Source: Clostridiales bacterium
Lineage (GTDB): Bacteria; Bacillota_A; Clostridia; Peptostreptococcales; Anaerovoracaceae
Assembly: GCA_012510935.1 (NCBI GenBank)
Contig: JAAZHB010000184.1
Span: forward strand, 1-8,001
Length of the DNA stretch: 8,001 bases
Reading direction: 5' to 3'
In this document: piece by piece, positions 1 through 5,383 of the stretch
Layout: each line of letters starts with the position of its first letter
Numbering within the stretch: position 1 is the stretch's first letter
Position numbers and translations under genes: made by a program
The notes under the pieces: generated by a model
What the model was told of the DNA's origin: nothing
The model's input: the letters and a program-made list of their open reading frames with translations, nothing else
Databases searched by the model: none

Positions 1-1245
1 CATCTACATACTCATGACACATCCGGAAACGGAGTGGCATCACTTCTGATGGCCGCAGAGGCAGGCGTGGATATTGTAGATGCAGCATTTAACAGTTTGT
101 CAGGGCTTACTTCTCAGCCTGCGCTCAACTCTGTAGTTGCGGCGCTAGAGAACAGTGATAGAGATACAGGATTAGACGCAAGAGGACTTCAAAGAATATC
201 TGATTATTGGGTTGATGTAAGACCAGTTTATACTCAGTTTGAGTCAGACCTTAAGGCGACAACCGCGGAGATTTATAGACTCGAAATTCCAGGCGGACAG
301 TATTCAAACCTCAAGCCTCAGGTTGAGAGCTTCGGCATCGGATATAAGTTCGATGAAGTAAAGGATATGTATGTCGAGGTTAACAAAATGCTCGGTGACA
401 TTATTAAGGTTACACCATCGTCAAAGGTTGTGGGAGACCTTGCAATCTTCATGGTTCAGAATGATCTCACACCTGAGAATATTGTTGAGAAAGGTAAATC
501 TGTCGATTTCCCAGACTCCTCAGTTACATATTTTGAGGGAATGATGGGACAACCAGAAGGAGGTTTTCCAGAAGAGCTTCAGAAGGTTGTGTTGAAAGGT
601 AGAACCCCTATTACATGTAGACCAGGCGAACTACTGCCAGATGATGACTTTGAAGAGATTAAGAGACATCTAATTGATGAACTTGGACTAAAGGGAACCG
701 ATCAAGAACAAGTGTCATACTCGATGTACAATAAGGTTTTCGACGACTTCATTACTAAGAGAAAAGACAATGGGGATTTCCGTAATATGGGAAGCGATGT
801 GTTCTTCCATGGAATTAGACTTGGGCAGACAATTGAGGTAACTCTCAAAAAGGGAAAAACCATGGTTATCACTTTGGACAGAGTTGAGGAACCAAATGAG
901 GCAGGAGTTAGAGACCTAACATTCACAGTTGATGGCAATAGAAGAGTTATATCCATTAAGGATAGACAGGCCCTTACAAGAGCAGTTGCTGGAGAGACAA
1001 TTCAATTTGCTAATGATGAAGATTTGTCGGATATTGGAGCAAATATTCCAGGAACTATCGTTAAAGTTCTTGTTGAGAAGGGTGATGAAATTCAGACTGG
1101 ACAACCTGTTGCAGTTATTGAAGCAATGAAAATGGAGACAAATGTAATTGCGACAAGAGATGGTGTTGTTGAGAAGGTTTATGTAAAGGAAGGCGCTTCT
1201 GTTAAGTCGGGACAGCTAGTTGTAAGACTTGAGTCTGAAGAGTAG
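1..1245 (+). CDS. pyc: Pyruvate carboxylase, C-terminal part (5' end outside window)
   Basis: Biotin-dependent carboxylation of pyruvate to oxaloacetate, a cytoplasmic anaplerotic step. The reading frame is open from base 1, so the gene enters from the left; 414 codons are visible of the roughly 1,140 usual in the family, and the biotin carboxylase half is missing. Codons 1-9 read HLHTHDTSG, which carries the HxH metal-ligand pair (codons 3 and 5) of the carboxyltransferase barrel. VTPSSKVVGD follows around codons 137-146, and its threonine is conserved in pyruvate carboxylases. The PEGGFPEELQ and RPGELLPDDDF segments favour pyruvate carboxylase over the oxaloacetate decarboxylase alpha subunit. 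A biotinyl domain ends the protein with EAMKMET; the biotin-accepting lysine is codon 377 (bases 1129-1131), 37 residues before the C-terminus. A GTG at 34 is internal and not a start. A hairpin follows the stop. Confidence 0.96.
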   Translation, partial: HLHTHDTSGNGVASLLMAAEAGVDIVDAAFNSLSGLTSQPALNSVVAALENSDRDTGLDARGLQRISDYWVDVRPVYTQFESDLKATTAEIYRLEIPGGQYSNLKPQVESFGIGYKFDEVKDMYVEVNKMLGDIIKVTPSSKVVGDLAIFMVQNDLTPENIVEKGKSVDFPDSSVTYFEGMMGQPEGGFPEELQKVVLKGRTPITCRPGELLPDDDFEEIKRHLIDELGLKGTDQEQVSYSMYNKVFDDFITKRKDNGDFRNMGSDVFFHGIRLGQTIEVTLKKGKTMVITLDRVEEPNEAGVRDLTFTVDGNRRVISIKDRQALTRAVAGETIQFANDEDLSDIGANIPGTIVKVLVEKGDEIQTGQPVAVIEAMKMETNVIATRDGVVEKVYVKEGASVKSGQLVVRLESEE

Positions 1246-1252
1246 AATTATA

Positions 1253-1284
1253 GGGCAGAGTAAGGATATCTTGCTCTGCCTTTA
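1253..1284 (+). terminator. Hairpin terminator after pyruvate carboxylase
   Basis: GGCAGAG (1254-1260) pairs with CTCTGCC (1274-1280). The stem extends inward through 1261-1264/1270-1273 with one G-U pair, giving about 11 bp around a five-base loop. It starts 8 bases after the stop codon. The T-tail is short (TTTAT), so termination may be incomplete, leaving read-through into the LysR gene possible. Confidence 0.7.
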
Positions 1285-1323
1285 TGCGCATCTGTAGGAA
1301 AATTCCTTTGTAGGAGGGTGAAA

Positions 1324-2220
1324 ATGAATGATTTGCAAATAGATTATTTCATGGCAGTTGCTACAAATCAAAGCTTCACTAAGACTTCCGAAGAGTTGTT
1401 TGTCTCTCAACCGGCTATATCAAGACAAATTGCATTGCTTGAGAAAGAGCTAGGGGCACAACTCTTCTATAGAAATAATAAGGAGACTAAGCTGACTGAA
1501 GCAGGGCAGCTTTATTATGATTACTTTAGGGATATGAAGCTAGAACTAAGGAAGTTACAGCATAAGGTATCTAAGTTGCAAAGGAAAGATAAACAATTAA
1601 TACGCATAGGCTTTCTTGAAGGCTGGGATTTATCGTCGTTTTTCCATGACTTTATTGTCAAGATGGAAGAGGATTTCCCCAATATCGAGATTTCTGTTGC
1701 TTGCTGTGGAATTAAAGAGCTATCAACACTTTTGCTTACAAATAATCTAGATATAGTTCTTTCTATGAAGAATTCATTCAGAGGGCTTGAGGAAATAAAG
1801 TGCCAAGATGTTTTTAACCTTAGGAAAATTATTATCTATTCGGCAGATAGCAAATATGCTAAGAAAGATGATGTGGCGCCGACTGATTTCAAAGATGAAT
1901 TATTCATTGCGCCATGGGCTGTTGCAGATAAAATTGTAAGCAGAGCGATTTTCTCATATTGCGAGCCATATAATTTCTCTCCAAAAGTAAAGCTCGTTCA
2001 TAATAATGAGACGATGATTACATTTGTAAGAAATAATATGGGGGTTGCATTTTCAGATATGTGGGCGTGGGCAAAAGGTTCAGATGATTTGAAATGGATT
2101 CCGATTGAGAAGTCAGATAAGATTTGCATTGCCACAATGAGAGAACAGGAGAACGATATTATCAATAGAGTGGTAGATATTCTAGCAGACACAATTCAAT
2201 CAAATCTCAAAGATGAATAG
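1324..2220 (+). CDS. LysR-family transcriptional regulator
   Basis: A 298-residue DNA-binding regulator of normal LysR length. The N-terminal winged helix-turn-helix covers about residues 1-60. It shows the family pattern SFTKTSEELFVSQPAISRQI (residues 17-36), then LEKELGAQLFYRN and LTEAG. A linker helix follows, then an effector-binding domain from about residue 90 to the end (IRIGFLEGWDLSSFF onward). ATG 1324 is chosen because AGGAGG (1312-1317) lies 6 bases upstream; the in-frame GTG at 1318 abuts this site and cannot use it. Unlike the classic LysR arrangement, the gene is not divergent from its likely target but lies upstream of it on the same strand. The downstream gap carries a LysR-like inverted repeat. 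Inference: it senses a small organic ligand and controls the five genes at 2365-6766, possibly with autoregulation. The ligand is unknown. Confidence 0.93.
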   Translation: MNDLQIDYFMAVATNQSFTKTSEELFVSQPAISRQIALLEKELGAQLFYRNNKETKLTEAGQLYYDYFRDMKLELRKLQHKVSKLQRKDKQLIRIGFLEGWDLSSFFHDFIVKMEEDFPNIEISVACCGIKELSTLLLTNNLDIVLSMKNSFRGLEEIKCQDVFNLRKIIIYSADSKYAKKDDVAPTDFKDELFIAPWAVADKIVSRAIFSYCEPYNFSPKVKLVHNNETMITFVRNNMGVAFSDMWAWAKGSDDLKWIPIEKSDKICIATMREQENDIINRVVDILADTIQSNLKDE

Positions 2221-2237
2221 GAAGGCAGCGTGATGTT

Positions 2238-2256
2238 GTTATAACCTAAGTGTTAT
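2238..2256. promoter_or_regulatory. Candidate LysR-type operator
   Basis: ATAAC (2241-2245), six bases, then GTTAT (2252-2256) form an inverted repeat resembling the AT-rich dyads bound by LysR regulators. The classic spacing is T-N11-A; here it is T-N12-A, one base longer. GTTATAAC at 2238-2245 is itself an 8-bp palindrome. A second perfect palindrome, CTATTAATAG, lies at 2266-2275. No convincing -35/-10 pair was found beside them; TATTAA (2267-2272) and TATACA (2280-2285) are possible -10 elements of an activator-dependent promoter. Confidence 0.35.
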
Positions 2257-2288
2257 GAAGTTCATCTATTAATAGTAATTATACAAAG

Positions 2289-2336
2289 CAGGATTCTTTG
2301 ACTAAAATGTAGTCAAAAGGATCCTGTTTATTTTTT
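2289..2336 (+). terminator. Strong rho-independent terminator, possible attenuator
   Basis: The left arm 2289-2303 (CAGGATTCTTTGACT) pairs with the right arm 2311-2326 over about 15 bp, with one G-U pair and one bulged A, around a 7-base loop. The T-rich tail TTTATTTTTT runs 2327-2336. The polarity fits the + strand. It ends only 28 bases before the next start codon, and those bases hold little besides a ribosome binding site. Any promoter for the next gene must therefore lie upstream of the hairpin, so it may act as an attenuator as well as ending the LysR transcript. Confidence 0.85.
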
Positions 2337-2364
2337 AACACTATTGAAACATAGGAGAGTTGAA

Positions 2365-2841
2365 ATGGAAAAGAGTAGAAAACTTACTGCAGTCTATGCA
2401 TTAATAATGGACTTACCTCTTAGTATTATAATTACAGTCATTGCATTATTGCTAGCTGGCAATCTTACGATGCAAAGCTTTTTCCTGAATTTTGCAATTG
2501 CATATGTTCTAACATTTCTTATTAATATGTTTATCCCAGCACCAAAGTGGGGTTTTAACTTTGCAATTAAGCATTCAAAGCCGGGAACATTTAAGTTTGG
2601 ACTATTGCTAAACCTAGTAGTTGCCTTTGTATTTGTAGTTATCCTCGACCTAATAATGACTGCAGTAGGGGTCCTTTTATTCGGACATGGCAGTTTTGCG
2701 GAGTATATGGTTGCTGTTTTAGGAGGCTTTATCCCTTGTTATGTTCCAACCTTGATTATAGCAATGCTTTGGAATGGTGTTTCAGACAATCTTTCAAGAG
2801 CAATATGTAAAGAGCCAGTAATGCACAACGAAGCTGAGTAA
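2365..2841 (+). CDS. Small four-helix membrane protein, DUF2798-like
   Basis: A 158-residue, very hydrophobic protein with about four transmembrane helices (residues near 9-31, 38-56, 79-107 and 114-135), a basic N-terminus (MEKSRK) and a short acidic tail, all consistent with the inner membrane. The two helix pairs look like a duplicated hairpin unit. The ALIMDLPLSIIIT, FLNFAIAYVLTFLI and IPAPKWG segments weakly recall DUF2798 proteins, which are also short helix-pair repeats; this is recognition by eye only. ATG 2365 is chosen because AGGAG (2353-2357) sits 7 bases upstream; an in-frame TTG at 2344 lies ahead of that site. It is the first structural gene after the LysR regulator and the terminator hairpin, so its expression would depend on read-through. 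Function unknown; an accessory to transport of the cassette's substrate is a guess. Confidence 0.8.
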   Translation: MEKSRKLTAVYALIMDLPLSIIITVIALLLAGNLTMQSFFLNFAIAYVLTFLINMFIPAPKWGFNFAIKHSKPGTFKFGLLLNLVVAFVFVVILDLIMTAVGVLLFGHGSFAEYMVAVLGGFIPCYVPTLIIAMLWNGVSDNLSRAICKEPVMHNEAE

Positions 2842-2960
2842 TAGCGGAATAATAGCAGAACGAAGAAGAACAAAACAGAAAGAAGCTAAACAATAGTAAT
2901 GTAGAAAACTTTTTAACGGAAAAATAATAATATAGAAAGCAATTTTAAGGAGGAAATGAG
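2842..2960 (+). other. A-rich intergenic stretch
   Basis: This 119-bp gap is unusually rich in A and purines on the + strand and shows no strong hairpin or terminator, so read-through from the upstream gene is plausible. It opens with an imperfect 11-bp tandem repeat (AATAGCGGAAT at 2840-2850, AATAGCAGAAC at 2851-2861). It ends with the ribosome binding site AAGGAGG (2947-2953), 7 bases before ATG 2961. No good promoter was seen; TATAGA at 2931-2936 could be a -10 but lacks a -35. Confidence 0.5.
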
Positions 2961-3896
2961 ATGAAGGTATTAGGCTTATCAGGCGGTTCAAAAAATGGTA
3001 ACAATGATGCAATGTGCAAAGAGGCACTTATGGGCGCAAAGGAAGCAGGCGCAGATGAGATCGAATTCATAAATCTAAATGACTTAGAGATTAAGCATTG
3101 TACAGGATGTACAGCTTGTGTAATGAGCATGATGAGTGGTAAGGGCGGAGCTTGCATTCTAAATGACGACTTTGAATGGCTAAGAGATAAGATTATGGAT
3201 GCAGACGCAATCGTATGGTCAATTCCAATCTTTGAAAAGGGAGCATCCGGACTATTTAGAACTATTACAGACCGCTTTGGACCAAGAAACGATAGCGCTA
3301 TGGTTGCAATTGGAATCGACATTTCAAAGGCAACAGGCGGCACATCACCAGATCCTCGTATCTTGAAGGAGAAGGTAGTATCCTTTATCGGAATAGGTGG
3401 TTCTGACTGGTCAACAAGAATTCAGTGTGATTTCTTAAATCTAGCTCTTACACCAATGTGGAAAGTAGTGGACACAGAGGTATTCTCATGGTCAAAGTGC
3501 ATTGTTATGGATGATGACAAGGTAAAGAGAAGCCATGAAATCGGAGTAGAGCTAGCAAATGCAGCAAAGAATTATGATGAAGCTAAGTGGGTTGGCGATC
3601 CTGGAGTATGTCCTCACTGCCATTGTAGAAATTTCCATATTGAGAATGATGGTAGTGCAACTTGCTGTGCATGTGGTCTTGAAGGCGAGTTAAAGGTTGA
3701 TGGAGACAAAGTGACATTTGAATTCCCAGCAGAGATGGAGAAGTTTGCTCACGACACAATGAGTGGTAAATTCAAGCATGTAGACGACATCAAAGAGAAC
3801 GAAGGAAAGCTAATGGAGCTTAAGAAGACAGACGAATTTAAGTCAAGAAAAGCAAAATATGCGGAATTCATCACTGGAACAAAGCCAGAGAGATAA
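2961..3896 (+). CDS. Flavodoxin-fold NAD(P)H-dependent reductase with C-terminal zinc ribbon
   Basis: A 311-residue soluble protein. Residues 1 to about 200 match the NADPH-dependent FMN reductase / iron-sulfur flavoprotein superfamily: strand MKVLGLSGG, phosphate-binding loop SGGSKNGNN (7-15), then a cysteine motif C47-x2-C50-x2-C53-x11-C65 before DDF. WSIPIFEKGASGLFRTITDR follows, the usual flavin-site region. The CxxCxxC core resembles archaeal and clostridial iron-sulfur flavoproteins, though the last gap (11) is longer than their usual 4-7, so a cluster is possible but not certain. Residues 217-239 add CPHC...CCACG: C217/C220 and C235/C238 form a zinc-ribbon-like pair, with extra cysteines 222 and 236. 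The C-terminal 70 residues are charged and probably helical. Likely role: electron transfer to, or reduction of, a small molecule handled by its neighbours. The start is supported by AAGGAGG 7 bases upstream. Confidence 0.85.
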   Translation: MKVLGLSGGSKNGNNDAMCKEALMGAKEAGADEIEFINLNDLEIKHCTGCTACVMSMMSGKGGACILNDDFEWLRDKIMDADAIVWSIPIFEKGASGLFRTITDRFGPRNDSAMVAIGIDISKATGGTSPDPRILKEKVVSFIGIGGSDWSTRIQCDFLNLALTPMWKVVDTEVFSWSKCIVMDDDKVKRSHEIGVELANAAKNYDEAKWVGDPGVCPHCHCRNFHIENDGSATCCACGLEGELKVDGDKVTFEFPAEMEKFAHDTMSGKFKHVDDIKENEGKLMELKKTDEFKSRKAKYAEFITGTKPER

Positions 3897-3906
3897 TGAT
3901 GAAATA

Positions 3907-3936
3907 AACCGGCAAGCCTGCATAGGTTTGCCGGTT
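3907..3936 (+). other. Intercistronic hairpin without T-tail
   Basis: AACCGGCAAGCCT (3907-3919) pairs along its whole length, with one G-U pair, with AGGTTTGCCGGTT (3924-3936) around a GCAT loop: 13 bp and GC-rich. It lies 10 bases after the reductase stop. GAAGTAATAT follows instead of a T-run, so it does not look like a standard intrinsic terminator. An RNA-processing or mRNA-stability element between two co-transcribed genes is more likely. Confidence 0.7.
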
Positions 3937-3982
3937 GAAGTAATATAACGAACAGACGATTTAAAATGAGGAGGAGTTCAAT

Positions 3983-4855
3983 ATGAACAGACCAGATTTT
4001 TATCCAGTTAGAAGCTTGATTTATGTTGACTGTGCAAAGGAAGATTATAGAATTAAGCTAGAGAATTGGCTATATAGATACCATGTGCCAGATAGCATTT
4101 CGCAGTTTGGCCCATACGTGTCAAAATATGCATTTTACCAAGCACTTCCAGTGCCTCCGGGAGGAATGAGCTATGGTGCAGTAAGAATGCAGCTCACAGA
4201 ACACTATTGGATGGCTAATCCTAATGATGTGAAGACTTTCATTCACCACAAAGCTCTTACAGAGTATTTCCCTAAAGATGTTCTTGTATGGCAGGGAAAT
4301 CTTCCTGATGAGGGGGACTCGCATTTCATAGACAAGAGCAATGAAGAGAATTTTGAGGGAGACGATGCGCGCTCAACAAAGGGAGATGAGACAATGGGTA
4401 CAGTACCTTTTGTTTTCGCATTTGTGCCTGTATGGTGGGAAGATGACTTCAAAGGTGAAGGAAGAACCGTTGAAGATGGACCAAATTATAGATGGCAGGC
4501 AGTAATCAATTATCCAGAAGGCGTTAGCCTTGAGGAAGGCGACAAGTGGTTCAAAGAAGAGTTTGTTCCGGCCTTTGCAGACCAAGAAGAGACAACAAGA
4601 ATTCTATCTAGTCGCATAGAGAAGGATGTTAATGATTGCCAGTTTGATCGCGTATTTGAAATGTGGTTCCCATGCCAAAGCGCTTGGATAAATGCTGTTG
4701 AAACTGCAGCTAAGAAAGTTGCCAAGCCTTCATGGGCAGAGACAGAAGATTTCCCATATTTAAAGAAGTCTTTCGGTATTACAAGTATTTTCCTATCGGA
4801 TATTGCTAGATCAGATAATCTTACACAATATCATGGATATATAACTATGAGATAA
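3983..4855 (+). CDS. EthD-like tandem dimeric alpha/beta-barrel protein
   Basis: A 290-residue soluble protein with no signal peptide or membrane segment. It appears to hold two ferredoxin-like (dimeric alpha/beta-barrel) units. The first is roughly residues 10-105, with WLYRYHVPDSISQFGPYVSK (29-48) and the strand YGAVRMQLTEHYW (64-76). The second is roughly 168-290, with WQAVINYPEG (171-180), FDRVFEMWFP (221-230) and a C-terminal HGYITMR strand. The pattern of helix, 'HVP', 'GP..S.Y' and a strand carrying 'TEHYW' resembles EthD-type proteins, which often sit beside catabolic or polyketide-type enzymes. A hydrophilic linker (about 108-138) joins the halves. Both halves are rich in Trp and Tyr, which would suit an aromatic ligand. 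No catalytic residue can be assigned. The start is supported by AGGAGG (3969-3974), 8 bases upstream. The next gene begins 6 bases after the stop, so the two are almost certainly co-transcribed. The family call is by eye. Confidence 0.7.
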   Translation: MNRPDFYPVRSLIYVDCAKEDYRIKLENWLYRYHVPDSISQFGPYVSKYAFYQALPVPPGGMSYGAVRMQLTEHYWMANPNDVKTFIHHKALTEYFPKDVLVWQGNLPDEGDSHFIDKSNEENFEGDDARSTKGDETMGTVPFVFAFVPVWWEDDFKGEGRTVEDGPNYRWQAVINYPEGVSLEEGDKWFKEEFVPAFADQEETTRILSSRIEKDVNDCQFDRVFEMWFPCQSAWINAVETAAKKVAKPSWAETEDFPYLKKSFGITSIFLSDIARSDNLTQYHGYITMR

Positions 4856-4861
4856 TAAGCG

Positions 4862-5356
4862 ATGAGCAAAGATAGGAAAGAAATAATATCACTTGCCTTG
4901 TTGATTGGGCTATTGCCTCCCTTGTGGGCGGTTGCAAGCTCGCATCTAGGTAACTCTGTCGGAGCGATAGCTTTAATCTGCGCGGGGCTATATGTTGCTA
5001 ACGGGAATGTTTTTGCTGATTCACATAGAATGGCAATAGGATTTATACTTGGTGACTTTTGGTCGCTAATAACAAATAGCATTATGAGAAGTGTTTCCGG
5101 AAATACGGATATTTATTTATTCTTGGTGCTTTTCATACTTGGATTCGCAGCGGTATTGATTGCTCATAGGTTAAATAGGTACATCTATCTTCCATCATGG
5201 CTTTCAGGTTGGGCAATTGGAATGCTTGCAATGAGCTTAGATACGATCACTCCGTTGACATCTTTAGCCGTTCAAATTGCTATAGCAATGCTTGTGGGAG
5301 TATATTATGTAGGAGCACTTCTTGATAAAATTCATAGAACAATAAATAAGAAGTAA
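4862..5356 (+). CDS. Small integral membrane protein, DUF1097-like
   Basis: A 164-residue hydrophobic protein with five or six predicted membrane segments (near residues 9-27, 33-47, 57-74, 84-101, 110-124 and 131-152) and basic, positively charged ends (MSKDRKE; DKIHRTINKK). The small-residue-rich segments and length recall DUF1097 membrane proteins, a family without a known function; this is recognition by eye. It starts 6 bases after the stop of the EthD-like gene with no clear Shine-Dalgarno sequence (TAAGCG precedes ATG), which suggests translation by coupling to the upstream gene. It ends 27 bases before the beta-propeller gene. As the second membrane protein of the cassette it may act in transport with the one at 2365-2841, which is inference. 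Confidence 0.78.
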   Translation: MSKDRKEIISLALLIGLLPPLWAVASSHLGNSVGAIALICAGLYVANGNVFADSHRMAIGFILGDFWSLITNSIMRSVSGNTDIYLFLVLFILGFAAVLIAHRLNRYIYLPSWLSGWAIGMLAMSLDTITPLTSLAVQIAIAMLVGVYYVGALLDKIHRTINKK

Positions 5357-5383
5357 GTTGATTTAGAGAAGTAGGAGGGTGAA

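Noticed and set aside
929..1129. 66-codon + strand frame inside pyruvate carboxylase
   Set aside because: Out-of-frame overlap with the biotinyl domain; no initiation signal.
1..1245. Oxaloacetate decarboxylase alpha subunit as the identity of the first gene
   Set aside because: The VTPSSKVVGD and PEGGFPEELQ...RPGELLPDDDF motifs are those of pyruvate carboxylase.
1318..1320. GTG as an upstream start for the LysR gene
   Set aside because: It directly abuts AGGAGG (1312-1317), leaving no spacing; ATG 1324 has a 6-base spacing.
2344..2346. TTG as an upstream start for the first membrane protein
   Set aside because: It lies before the AGGAG site and just after the terminator tail, with no ribosome binding site of its own.
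2945..3343. 132-codon open frame on the minus strand
   Set aside because: It lies almost entirely antisense to the clearly coding flavin reductase, has no ribosome binding site and low-complexity Ser/Pro/Ile composition typical of a shadow frame.
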